A stretch of DNA of 64,000 nt from Alphaproteobacteria bacterium WMHbin7 (GTDB lineage: Bacteria; Pseudomonadota; Alphaproteobacteria; Rhodospirillales; WMHbin7), in NCBI GenBank assembly GCA_002753155.1, contig PDZW01000010.1, positions 38,809-102,808 on the forward strand, in the 5' to 3' direction. Made by a program: the position numbers and the translations under genes. The notes under the pieces are model-generated. The model was not told the origin of the DNA and searched no databases. It saw only the letters and a list, made by a program, of their open reading frames with translations. Each line of letters begins with the position of its first letter. Position 1 is the stretch's first letter. Below are positions 55,771 through 64,000 of the stretch, piece by piece.

Positions 55771-58068
55771 ATGCTGGGGCGCAATCTGGAACAGACCTTG
55801 CGCCGGGCTCTGGCGCTGGCCGCCGGTTCCCACCACGAATATGTGACGCTGGAACATCTTTTGATCGCCCTTTGCGACGATGCCGACGCCATTGCCGTGC
55901 TGAAGGCCTGCGGTGTCGATGTCGAGCGCGTCAAGCGCGAGGCAACTGCCTTCATCCTGGAAACCCTGGAAGGGCTGCGCGTACCGGACGGCGAGGACCC
56001 CAAGCCGACGGCGGGTTTCCAGCGCGTCATCCAGCGCGCCGCCATCCATGTGCAAAGCTCAGGGCGCGAGGAGGTGACGGGGGCCAATGTCCTGGTCGCC
56101 ATGTTCTCGGAGCGCGAATCACACGCCGTCTGGTTCCTGCAAAGCCAGGACATGAACCGGCTGGACGCGGTCAATTACATCTCGCACGGCATCGCCAAGG
56201 CGCCGGGACGTTCGGCCAGCCGACCGGTCAGTGGCGCTGACGAAGACGCCGGGCCTGAAAAAGTGGTGAAGAAGGGCGAACAGGCGCTGGCCAATTACTG
56301 CGTCAATCTGAACAAGAAGGCGCTGGAGGGGCGCATCGATCCCCTGATCGGGCGCGACGCCGAAATCGAGCGCACCATTCAGATTCTTTGCCGGCGCACC
56401 AAGAATAATCCCTTGTATGTGGGCGATCCGGGCGTGGGCAAGACCGCCATCGCCGAGGGCCTGGCCCGGCGCATCGTCAAGGGTGAGGTGCCCGAGGTCT
56501 TGAAGAATGCCACGGTCTTTGCCCTGGATATGGGCACGCTGCTGGCGGGCACGCGCTATCGCGGCGACTTCGAGGAACGCATGAAGGCGGTCATCACCGA
56601 GATCGAGAACACCAAGGGCTCGATTTTGTTCATCGACGAAATCCACACCGTGATTGGCGCAGGTGCCACCTCGGGCGGTTCGATGGATGCCTCGAATCTG
56701 TTAAAGCCCGCTTTGGCCCAAGGCAATCTGCGTTGCATCGGCTCGACCACCTACAAGGAATTTCGCAATCACTTCGAGAAGGACCGCGCCCTCGTGCGCC
56801 GCTTTCAGAAGATCGATGTGAACGAACCCTCGATCGAGGATACGGTCAAGATTCTCACCGGCATCAAGGGCTATTACGAAAAGCACCACAATGTGCGCTA
56901 TACGCCCGAAGCGCTGCGCGCAGCCGTGGAACTGGCCGTTAAGTACATTCACGACCGCAAGCTGCCCGACAAGGCCATCGACGTCATCGACGAGGTGGGG
57001 GCAGCCCGCATGCTGCAATCGGAAAGCAAGCGCAAGAAGACGGTTACGGTGGCTGATATCGAAGACATCGTAGCCAAGATCGCGCGCATTCCACCCAAAA
57101 GCGTTTCCACCAACGATGCCGAGATTCTGAAGAATCTCGAACGCGACCTGAAGACGCTGGTCTTCGGCCAGGACAAGGCGATCACGGCACTGGCTTCGGC
57201 CATCAAGCTGGCCCGCGCGGGACTTCGCGAGCCCGAGAAACCCATCGGCAGCTACCTGTTCGCAGGTCCCACGGGTGTGGGCAAGACGGAAGTGGCGCGC
57301 CAGCTTTCCAAGATTCTGGGCATCGAGCTGACTCGTTTCGACATGTCGGAATATATGGAGCGCCATTCGGTCTCGCGCCTGATCGGGGCTCCGCCTGGCT
57401 ATGTCGGATTTGACCAGGGGGGATTGCTCACCGATTCCATCGACCAGCACCCGCATTCGGTTTTGTTGCTAGACGAGATCGAGAAGGCGCATCCCGACCT
57501 GTTCAACATCCTGCTGCAGGTCATGGACCATGGGAAACTGACCGACCATAACGGCAAGACAGTCGATTTTCGCAATGTCATCTTGATCATGACCACCAAT
57601 GCGGGGGCTGCCGATCTGGCCAAGAACGCCATCGGCTTCGAGCGCACGACCCGCGAAGGCGACGACAAGGAAGCCATCGAGCGCCTGTTCACGCCGGAAT
57701 TCAGGAACCGCCTGGACGCCACGATCAGCTTTGCGCACCTGTCGCCCGAGATCGTGACCAAGGTGGTCGACAAATTCATCATGCAGTTGGAGGCCCAACT
57801 GGCCGACCGGCATGTCACTATCGAATTGTCAAACGAAGCCAGGGGCTGGCTGTCGAAAAAGGGCTATGACCGCCAGTTCGGCGCCAGGCCCTTGGGGCGC
57901 CTTATCCAGGAAGAGATCAAGAAGCCGCTGGCCGAGGAACTGCTGTTCGGGCGCCTGACCCACGGCGGCACCGTGCGCATTGATCTTAAAGACAACAAAC
58001 TGACCTTCATCTACCCCGAGGCCAAGCCACCGGTGCCTCGGGAAGACAAACTTCCCGTGCCGGTTTAG
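55771..58068 (+). CDS. clpA: ClpA ATP-dependent protease ATPase subunit
   Basis: A 765-residue AAA+ unfoldase partner of ClpP. The N-domain (1-145) binds ClpS. D1 carries the Walker [14 protein letters not shown] and [15 protein letters not shown]2 carries the Walker [14 protein letters not shown], the [11 protein letters not shown]alker B and the sensor residues. The IGF-type ClpP-binding loop ([10 protein letters not shown]) is present near residue 615. The length fits ClpA. It is cotranscribed with clpS; clpP is not here. Confidence 0.98.
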   Translation: MLGRNLEQTLRRALALAAGSHHEYVTLEHLLIALCDDADAIAVLKACGVDVERVKREATAFILETLEGLRVPDGEDPKPTAGFQRVIQRAAIHVQSSGREEVTGANVLVAMFSERESHAVWFLQSQDMNRLDAVNYISHGIAKAPGRSASRPVSGADEDAGPEKVVKKGEQALANYCVNLNKKALEGRIDPLIGRDAEIERTIQILCRRTKNNPLYVGDPGVGKTAIAEGLARRIVKGEVPEVLKNATVFALDMGTLLAGTRYRGDFEERMKAVITEIENTKGSILFIDEIHTVIGAGATSGGSMDASNLLKPALAQGNLRCIGSTTYKEFRNHFEKDRALVRRFQKIDVNEPSIEDTVKILTGIKGYYEKHHNVRYTPEALRAAVELAVKYIHDRKLPDKAIDVIDEVGAARMLQSESKRKKTVTVADIEDIVAKIARIPPKSVSTNDAEILKNLERDLKTLVFGQDKAITALASAIKLARAGLREPEKPIGSYLFAGPTGVGKTEVARQLSKILGIELTRFDMSEYMERHSVSRLIGAPPGYVGFDQGGLLTDSIDQHPHSVLLLDEIEKAHPDLFNILLQVMDHGKLTDHNGKTVDFRNVILIMTTNAGAADLAKNAIGFERTTREGDDKEAIERLFTPEFRNRLDATISFAHLSPEIVTKVVDKFIMQLEAQLADRHVTIELSNEARGWLSKKGYDRQFGARPLGRLIQEEIKKPLAEELLFGRLTHGGTVRIDLKDNKLTFIYPEAKPPVPREDKLPVPV

Positions 58069-58084
58069 AGCGGCTTGCGATAAA

Positions 58085-61000
58085 TCAAGACAGTCCAGAA
58101 GAAACGGTGATGTCGCTATCGACCAGAATTGCCGTGGCGCTGCCGGAATTGGCGTTGGTATAGACAGAATAGCTGTCGCCACTCAACGAGATCGATGACT
58201 GCGACGATACCCAGTTGAGATCGTCGAACACCAGTTGATCGCCGCTGTTTCCGCCGATGACCAGAACATGAGAATTGGATATGTCGATGCCCGTCAGCAG
58301 GTCGTTCGAAGCTTCGGTTGCGCCAAAAACCTTGGTGGCCGTCAGTTCGAGCCTGTTGTTGCCCGAACCGGTCAGATCGACCTTTTCCAGATTGGCAAAA
58401 CTGATGGTCGAACTCGACAGATCAAGCGTAACGCCGCTGCCCTGGAAGAGCAGAGTATCCGCCCCGGTGCCGCCGTCGAAGCTGGCCGCATCGGACTGAT
58501 AGGTCAGCGTGTCGTTGCCAGCCCCACCTTGCAGCGTATCGGCCCCGCCACCGCCGATCAGGCTGTCGTTCTCGGTTCCGCCGTCGAGCGTATCGGCACC
58601 CAGGCCGCCATAAAGAACGTCGCTGTCGCCATCGCCCGAGAGCGTGTCGTTGCCAGCACCGCCGTAAAGCGTATCGTTGCCAGCCCCACCTGCGACCACA
58701 TCGTCGCCGGTTACCGAGCCGCTGCCGGAACTTCCGGTTTCGCCGCTCGAGGACAGAACGCCATTGCGGAAGGACCAGGTCCACAGACCCGCCGTTCCGG
58801 TATTGCCCAGCGCCGTCTCGAGATTAAGAACGCTGCTGCTGGAGGAGGCGGGCAATTCGTAATAATGGCCCGCAACACCGTCGCTAGCCGACCAACCGGC
58901 CCGCGCTTCGTCATAGTAGGAGTAATTGACCGTCTCATATCGGAAGGCAACATCGTAATCGCCCGCAGCGCCCTGATAGTAGATCTGAAGCTGAAAGGCG
59001 TTCAGGGCACTGTTGTTCTGCGAATAGAAGCCGACATCATCCCAGGTAATGGTAACGATGCCATTGGTGCTGTCGACGTCGTACCAGACCAGATTGCTGC
59101 CGGTCGAATTACCACCCGGAGTGGCGGCAAGGCCACTGGTGCTTCTTGTGTCGACGTCATAGAACAGGGGCGCCAGGATTGGCGGGCTCGACGTCCCGCT
59201 CATCGGATAACCGGAGGCTGAGTATGTGGAATAGCCTTGACCGAATGTCGCATGCCCGTTGGTGTTGGCCCAGATCGAGGAATAAGTTTGCCCGAACCAG
59301 GTCAGGCCGCTTGGGAAAATCGAGCTTAGAGACACTTGCGAATAATAGCCGTCGTCGCCCCGCGTGACAGAATTCTCGCCAAAGCCCGACGAGCCGCCCA
59401 AGCCGTTGACCAGGGTTCCCGAACCGGTGATCGAAGAGGTGGAGTCGCCATACAGAATATCGTCGCCCGTACCGCCTGAAAGCGAATCGTTGCCCGCCAT
59501 GCCAATCAAGGTGTCGTTGCCGCCCTCGCCCTTAAGGGTGTTGGCCACACTCGAACCGGTCAGCACATCGGCCAAGCTGGTGCCCGTGACGTTCTCAAAG
59601 CCGGTCAGCGTATCGCTGCCATTGCTTCCGGTCGCCGTTCCCGTCGTTAGATTGACCGTAACACCCGAGGCCTTGCCCAGATACAAAACAGTATCCGTGC
59701 CCGTTCCGCCGTCCAGAATGTCATTGCCTTCGTCGCCGGTCAGGCTGTCGTCGCCAGCCCCGCCATACAACGTGTCAGCACCCGTGGTGCCCGTCATGGT
59801 GTCGGAAAATTCGCTGGCAATCACGATCTCGATATTGCTCAGCGTGTCGTTGCCGTCGCCACCCGTTACCGAGCCTGCCGACAAGTCGACAACGATTCCC
59901 GACGTCGCCGCAACGTAGCTGACCGTATCGGTTCCGGCGCCGCCGTCCAGAATGTCGGTGCCCGTCCCACCCTTCAGAAGATCGTTGCCATCGCCGCCGT
60001 AAAGTGAATCGTCGCCGCCCAGGCCGGACAAGGTATCGATGCCCGCCAGGCCGCGAATGACATCAGAACCCGCCGTGCCGGTGATGGTATCGTCGCCCGT
60101 GGTGCCTTCAAGCCCGCTGGCCGCCGAAGTGATCGCGTTGGTAAGGCTTGTGCCACTATAGTCGCTGCCCAGCGTGGTCAGCGACGCTGCCAGCGTTGCT
60201 GTATTGTTGAAGGCGTCTTGAATGGCCGTCGTCGCCGAGCCCTGCGCCACGGTCGCCACATTGGCAAGGGCGGTCAGCAGTGAAGCGCCGCCAGAGGAAT
60301 TCGAGCTGAAGGCGGTGTTGACGGCGGTGTTGACACTGGCGATAACGCTGGAGATCGTCGCCTTGGCCGTTGCCAGATTGGCATTGCCCGTAAGCGACAG
60401 ATTGCTTGCCACGGAATCTATCAGCGTCGACACATTGGCCGACGTCGCGAAGTTGACAGCACCCGAGGCGCTTGTGGCCTGAGTGGCCAGGGCAGAGAAG
60501 ATGGCCGATGTCGCTGCAGCAGTCGTGACCCCGCCGGCGCCAACCATCATGGCGCTCATCTGCGTCACCATGTTCTGGACCATGACGGCGGCCTTCATGA
60601 CCTCGGCCGCCTGGGTTACCGTGCTGGAACTGGCAGAGGAGGACTGTGCCACCGGATCGAAATCGGTCAGATCAGGCAGATTGGAAATGCCCAGCATGAG
60701 CGCCACCTGGCTTTGCGCCGAGGCTTCGCTTAGACCCGAAGCCACCATCGACTGCACCATGGTGGTCAGCGGCGTCACCACGGTCGATCCCGCAGGCGCC
60801 TTCAACGTGCCGACCAGAGGCCGGTTCGTCGAAATATCCGTGCCGCCGAACAGAACCACCGGCGACGTCGTGTCGGTGCTGGACAGCGTGTAATTGCCCT
60901 GACTGTCGGTGAGGGTCCAGGTCTCTCCCGTATCCAGGCTGCCGTCATTGTCGGCATCCAGGAAAACAGTGGCGCCCGAGATGTAGCCGTCGATCGCCTT

Positions 61001-62818
61001 GCCCGAGAGCGTCACCACCGTGGGTTCCGTTGTCGTCACGTTGTTGTTGGGCGCGTTGTTGTCAATATTGTTGCTGCTTGATGTGGGTTCCTCTTCGGTC
61101 GACGCCAGATTGGTCGTTGTTAGAACCGTCGTGACAGTCGTCGTGCCCGTATTATCGGTGACATTATCGTAAGGGTCCGTCGTGGTTCCCTGATTTCCAG
61201 AACCGCCTTGATTCGTGTAACCCGTTGTCGTGTTCAAGGTCACGCGGATCAGGTTGGAAGAATCGTTGTGTGACGTGCTGCCGCCATCATTGCCCGAACC
61301 AGGACCATTCTGCGAGGAAGGCCCTGTATTTGCCGGAGCCGGTGCTGTCACCGGGACGTTCGCGAAGGGAGTCGCCGTCAAAACGCCCGACTGCTGGGCG
61401 GCAAGGCCCGCCGCATTCAGCGCCTGCTGCGCCGAAGCACCCTGATTGACCGCCTGTGTATAGGCCTGATGGGCCTGCATGGCGCCCTGCACGGCCTGAT
61501 CGATCGAAATGCCCTGATTGAGGGCCGCGTTGATGGCCTGCTGGGCGGCTTGCGCGAATCCAGCCGCCGGGGCCTGCGGCCCTGCCCCCTGCGCTGCCCC
61601 TTGGAAGATGCCCTCAACCGTCGCCGCCGGAGCCGCAGCACCCGCTTGCGCTGGGGCAGCACCCGGCTGCGCCGGACCCTGCTGACCTGCCGCCGCCGGA
61701 CCCTGTGGTCCCTGCTGCTGGCCTGCCGCAGGCCCGTTCTGACCGTTGGCCGCAGGTGCTTGCGGGTCCGCCGCACCTTGCTGTGTCGCCTGATTCAGGA
61801 TCTGCTGCGCCGACTGGCTGGCATTGCTGTTGCTCGAACTGCTCGCCACCTGCTGCAGCACGGTCCCGAAGCTGTTGGACAGCTGCGCCGAAGTGACCGT
61901 CACGATATTGGAAGGCGGCGTGAAGAAGTTGCCGACATGCAAGGCGCCATTGGCCGTATTGTTGGTGATGGTTCCCGCTGCATTGGTAACGGTGAACTCG
62001 CCAACCCCGTTGGCCTCAGGCAGCAGGGCCGTAGTCAGGCCCGTCTGGGGGCTGTAGCCGCCGGCTACCATGGTGCCGCGAATGCCGATCGTCGCCACGG
62101 GCGTCTTGATCGAGGCAGCATCGGGCGAAACCTTGGCGATCTCGCCAGAGACGAAGGAGAAGGTGCCTTGCACCAGCGAGAAGGCCGATTTGCCGGTATG
62201 CGCCACGGGATCATAGACCATCTGGTCGAGAACGAGCCTGCCGTTTCCGCCCAGGGCCAGATTCGTGCCGTCCATGAAGACCAGGCCGATCGAAGCGCCC
62301 TTGGGCGTTTGCAGCACATCGCCCTGATAGACCGGATCGCCCTTGTGCAAAAGGCCCTTGCTGCCGTCCGCATGCACGACCTGCACATCGCCCGAAAGCG
62401 TGTCGGCCCGCCCGATGGACTGACCCAGCGCTCCCGCGCCTTTGGCCTGGACCCACTGACCAGGCGTCATCGACCCGGCAAGACGCATCGCCAGATCGCC
62501 ATCGATCGTGGCACCCGTTTCAGAAATCAGATCGCCGGGGGAGTCGGACGCAAAGTAATCGCGCACCAGAATGCGTGTCCCATCCGGCGCCTCAAGAATC
62601 AGGTCAGCTCCCACGCGCTGATAATCGGCCCCCTCCAGCAATCCCTCGGCACCGGGAATCAAGACCGGCTTGCCGGGCACCGCTTCGACAATGGTGGGGG
62701 GAAGCTTCTCTGTCGCTGGCCGGGAATCGAACGGAAGAGGCTGATGCACGGCACCCGCCGCATCACCTACCGCCACACTCGGAGTTTGCACTTGGCTCGT
62801 CGACACGATACGTGCCAT
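58085..62818 (-). CDS. Giant RTX protein with FecR-like, nidogen-like and Ca-binding repeats
   Basis: A 1577-residue acidic secreted-type protein. Residues 140-250 are FecR-like (LSGDVQVVHADGSKGLLHKGD, then MDGTNLALGGNGRLVLDQM). Residues 320-480 are very Ala/Gln/Gly/Pro-rich. A small repeat domain follows at about 600-643 (ISGATVFLDADNDGSLDTGE). RTX calcium repeats (GGDDSLYGGDGNDLLKGG-like) occupy about 905-1130, a nidogen-like domain is at 1136-1356 (WANTNGHATFGQGYSTYS), and more RTX repeats at 1373-1440. The C-terminus lacks Cys and resembles a type I secretion signal, but no secretion genes are near. ATG 62818 is chosen. Calcium-dependent adhesion or surface structure is likely. Confidence 0.88.
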   Translation of the reverse strand: MARIVSTSQVQTPSVAVGDAAGAVHQPLPFDSRPATEKLPPTIVEAVPGKPVLIPGAEGLLEGADYQRVGADLILEAPDGTRILVRDYFASDSPGDLISETGATIDGDLAMRLAGSMTPGQWVQAKGAGALGQSIGRADTLSGDVQVVHADGSKGLLHKGDPVYQGDVLQTPKGASIGLVFMDGTNLALGGNGRLVLDQMVYDPVAHTGKSAFSLVQGTFSFVSGEIAKVSPDAASIKTPVATIGIRGTMVAGGYSPQTGLTTALLPEANGVGEFTVTNAAGTITNNTANGALHVGNFFTPPSNIVTVTSAQLSNSFGTVLQQVASSSSNSNASQSAQQILNQATQQGAADPQAPAANGQNGPAAGQQQGPQGPAAAGQQGPAQPGAAPAQAGAAAPAATVEGIFQGAAQGAGPQAPAAGFAQAAQQAINAALNQGISIDQAVQGAMQAHQAYTQAVNQGASAQQALNAAGLAAQQSGVLTATPFANVPVTAPAPANTGPSSQNGPGSGNDGGSTSHNDSSNLIRVTLNTTTGYTNQGGSGNQGTTTDPYDNVTDNTGTTTVTTVLTTTNLASTEEEPTSSSNNIDNNAPNNNVTTTEPTVVTLSGKAIDGYISGATVFLDADNDGSLDTGETWTLTDSQGNYTLSSTDTTSPVVLFGGTDISTNRPLVGTLKAPAGSTVVTPLTTMVQSMVASGLSEASAQSQVALMLGISNLPDLTDFDPVAQSSSASSSTVTQAAEVMKAAVMVQNMVTQMSAMMVGAGGVTTAAATSAIFSALATQATSASGAVNFATSANVSTLIDSVASNLSLTGNANLATAKATISSVIASVNTAVNTAFSSNSSGGASLLTALANVATVAQGSATTAIQDAFNNTATLAASLTTLGSDYSGTSLTNAITSAASGLEGTTGDDTITGTAGSDVIRGLAGIDTLSGLGGDDSLYGGDGNDLLKGGTGTDILDGGAGTDTVSYVAATSGIVVDLSAGSVTGGDGNDTLSNIEIVIASEFSDTMTGTTGADTLYGGAGDDSLTGDEGNDILDGGTGTDTVLYLGKASGVTVNLTTGTATGSNGSDTLTGFENVTGTSLADVLTGSSVANTLKGEGGNDTLIGMAGNDSLSGGTGDDILYGDSTSSITGSGTLVNGLGGSSGFGENSVTRGDDGYYSQVSLSSIFPSGLTWFGQTYSSIWANTNGHATFGQGYSTYSASGYPMSGTSSPPILAPLFYDVDTRSTSGLAATPGGNSTGSNLVWYDVDSTNGIVTITWDDVGFYSQNNSALNAFQLQIYYQGAAGDYDVAFRYETVNYSYYDEARAGWSASDGVAGHYYELPASSSSSVLNLETALGNTGTAGLWTWSFRNGVLSSSGETGSSGSGSVTGDDVVAGGAGNDTLYGGAGNDTLSGDGDSDVLYGGLGADTLDGGTENDSLIGGGGADTLQGGAGNDTLTYQSDAASFDGGTGADTLLFQGSGVTLDLSSSTISFANLEKVDLTGSGNNRLELTATKVFGATEASNDLLTGIDISNSHVLVIGGNSGDQLVFDDLNWVSSQSSISLSGDSYSVYTNANSGSATAILVDSDITVSSGLS

Positions 62819-63096
62819 GACACCCTCGACCCGTTGGCAGCGCCTCAAGCCCGCTGCATGTTATTGAGCAGCTTACGCATGCGTGGCTATGTTCAACGCA
62901 CGGTGCCGCTTGATTTGCATCAAATATATGCCAGATGCGTCAAGATGCAACCTTATTAATTTTAGGATAATCAGTCCCGGCCAGTCACGGGACTAAGGCA
63001 ATGTGTATAAAAAGTACATGTATCTGAATCACATTGAATATAAGCGACTGCTAAATAAACTGCGCGGCCAAAATATTTTTTTGGGCCTATAACCCC
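62819..63096. other. Gene-free stretch upstream of the RTX gene
   Basis: It contains the FNR box described separately, a 7-bp hairpin AGTCCCG / CGGGACT at 62973-62994, and an AT-rich interval. At the cupin end (63061-63095) lies GGCCAAAATATTTTTTTGGGCC, a hairpin that could end the cupin/RLP transcript, though a T run after it is absent. Confidence 0.5.
62910..62923. promoter_or_regulatory. FNR-type anaerobox upstream of the RTX gene
   Basis: TTGATTTGCATCAA is a perfect match to the FNR consensus TTGAT-N4-ATCAA. It lies 92 bases before the RTX gene start and in the gap shared with no other start codon, so it most likely controls that gene in response to low oxygen. A suitable -10 region is not obvious. 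Confidence 0.7.
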
Positions 63097-63549
63097 CTAC
63101 TTGGCACGTAGGAAATCGCCGACGCCGGGATGGGCGGAAAGCTTGGCCAGATCCGCCTCGGTCGGCAGTTGCGCCTTGTCGCGCTCGACATTGACCAGGC
63201 AGAGGAAACCCAGCGACTCCCCCTCGGTGGCACGAAATTGATGCCAGACCAGAGGCGGAATATCGACCAGATCGAGCGGGCCGACATCGAAGACTTGCTC
63301 TCCCACCAGACAACGCCCGCGACCGCGCAAAATCACCACCGCATGGCGATGGTCATGACGTTCCAGCGAGGAATGTCCTTCCGGCGCCACTTCGAAATAG
63401 CGCAGTTCGCCTAAAAGATCGGGAGCCTGAAAGAGTAACTGGCGAGTGACGTCCTTGAAGGGAACCCCGTCATCCTGGCGATAGGCCAGCAGGTCGGTGG
63501 CTTCCCAACGAAAATCTTGAAAGCGGCGCACTGGCTTTTGATCGGTCAT
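63097..63549 (-). CDS. Cupin protein, probable methylthioxylulose 5-phosphate methylsulfurylase
   Basis: A 150-residue cupin. The metal-binding pattern is seen in HSSLERHDHRHAVVILRGRG (His and Glu ligands) and PPLVWHQFRATEG (His). It overlaps the RubisCO-like protein gene by 4 bases (ATGA). In R. rubrum a cupin next to the RubisCO-like protein converts 1-methylthio-D-xylulose 5-phosphate to 1-deoxyxylulose 5-phosphate plus methanethiol. Assignment rests on this gene context and fold. Confidence 0.8.
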   Translation of the reverse strand: MTDQKPVRRFQDFRWEATDLLAYRQDDGVPFKDVTRQLLFQAPDLLGELRYFEVAPEGHSSLERHDHRHAVVILRGRGRCLVGEQVFDVGPLDLVDIPPLVWHQFRATEGESLGFLCLVNVERDKAQLPTEADLAKLSAHPGVGDFLRAK

Positions 63550-64000
63550 GTCGTCTCCTTTCCAGTCACGGCTTGAACGAAGGCTTGAGACTGCCCGAAC
63601 AAGTCATCGCCCGCCATCAGCAGAGCGCCCCCGATCAGCAGCATGACATCGGGCCCATAGAATTTCACCATTTCGGGAACGCGTTTCAAGGTCATGCCCC
63701 CGGCTGGTACGGGAATGATGGGCTTCAACTCCCCCAGCGCGCCCCTGGCGGCAAGGGCCAGATCATGGCACATGCCTGGGGAGTAGCCGAAACGTCCGCC
63801 GTGATTGGGATAAACCACGGCATCGGCTCCGGCCAGCCGAAACAGCTTGCCCAGCAGCAAGGACGGAGCGATCCGCGACGCGCCAGCCATCGCCGGATGG
63901 GCCAAGACGGGAATGCCCAGCTCGGCCACCAACTCCTGCACCAGGGCAAGCCCCAGCAGCATGGGCGAGACCATGGCCATGCCCACCCCCTCGCCCTTGA
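63546..64000 (-). CDS. RubisCO-like protein (form IV), C-terminal part (cut by window edge)
   Basis: Only the C-terminal 150 residues are visible, the frame being open to the right edge. GVGMAMVSPMLLGLALVQELV, AHPAMAGASRIAPSLLLGK and ADAVVYPNHGGRFGYSPGM match the RubisCO barrel fold of R. rubrum-type form IV RLPs, which isomerise 5-methylthioribulose 1-phosphate. In true RubisCO the middle region around the HxxH and Ser-Gly-Gly motifs differs. The distinguishing catalytic Lys residues are outside the window, so the subtype is inferred from the neighbouring cupin. Confidence 0.85.
   Translation of the reverse strand, partial: KGEGVGMAMVSPMLLGLALVQELVAELGIPVLAHPAMAGASRIAPSLLLGKLFRLAGADAVVYPNHGGRFGYSPGMCHDLALAARGALGELKPIIPVPAGGMTLKRVPEMVKFYGPDVMLLIGGALLMAGDDLFGQSQAFVQAVTGKETT

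Noticed and set aside
58270..60110. Possible CRISPR array in the repeated DNA of the RTX gene
   Set aside because: The repeats are about 27 bases with continuous coding GGxGxDxxx units and no constant repeat with unique spacers.

Overview
The window is about 64 kb of chromosomal, GC-rich DNA from an alphaproteobacterium. It most resembles the Rhodospirillales (Rhodospirillum/Magnetospirillum type). The grounds are a Rhodospirillum-like form II RubisCO, an Rnf complex, a RubisCO-like protein paired with a cupin, a DUF2336 protein, a serC leader-like element and an infA-maf-rng-yacG order. Genus-level placement is inference; no rRNA, tRNA, plasmid or phage genes were seen.

Layout: 1-2.7 kb holds a cut ndk, an ABC-F ATPase and nikR with a His-rich tail. 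From 11.7 down to 2.7 kb runs a minus-strand Calvin-cycle block: an atypical NarL-type regulator, glpX (FBPase/SBPase), a plant/cyanobacterial-type phosphoribulokinase, tkt, fba, rpe, cbbM (form II RubisCO) and a second, bacterial-type phosphoribulokinase, ending at a strong terminator. No LysR-type cbbR is present. 12-20.5 kb carries an SGNH-like protein with altered catalytic residues, cca, a methyltransferase, the isoprenoid operon xseB-ispA-dxs, and hisZ-purA. 20.6-25.4 kb has a soluble zinc-binding chemoreceptor, a folded palindromic element whose end supplies the serA stop codon, and serC-serA behind a leader RNA. 25.5-31.7 kb contains a lone Lrp ligand domain, a DEAD-box helicase with long simple-repeat tails, infA-maf-rng-yacG, and a two-domain polyphosphate kinase 2 gene broken by an in-frame TGA.

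From 38.8 down to 32.0 kb is one tight operon, apbE-rseC-rnfABCDGEH, combining the Rnf membrane electron-transfer complex with its flavin transferase. 39-49.6 kb holds a TPR-methyltransferase, a class IV aminotransferase, an exported TPR lipoprotein plus SUMF1-like protein, a HepT/MntA toxin-antitoxin pair, a DUF2336/diguanylate cyclase pair, a HAD nucleotidase and a PAS histidine kinase. 49.6-58 kb has htpG, a brnTA locus with an internally deleted toxin, a two-domain dehydrogenase with a LysE exporter, and clpS-clpA. 58-62.8 kb is a 1577-residue RTX protein with FecR-like and nidogen-like domains behind a perfect FNR box. The right edge has a methylthioxylulose-phosphate methylsulfurylase-type cupin and the C-terminal part of a form IV RubisCO-like protein.

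Together the genes suggest a facultatively autotrophic bacterium of low-oxygen habitats. It fixes CO2 by the Calvin cycle, uses Rnf for ferredoxin-level redox balance, and may make 1-deoxyxylulose 5-phosphate by two routes (DXS and RLP/cupin). No mobile-element genes or CRISPR array were seen. The most unusual signals are the two unrelated phosphoribulokinases in one operon, the pseudo-receiver regulator at its head, the 269-bp folded element, the decayed brnT and ppk2 genes, the SGNH protein lacking its nucleophile, and the FNR-box RTX protein.
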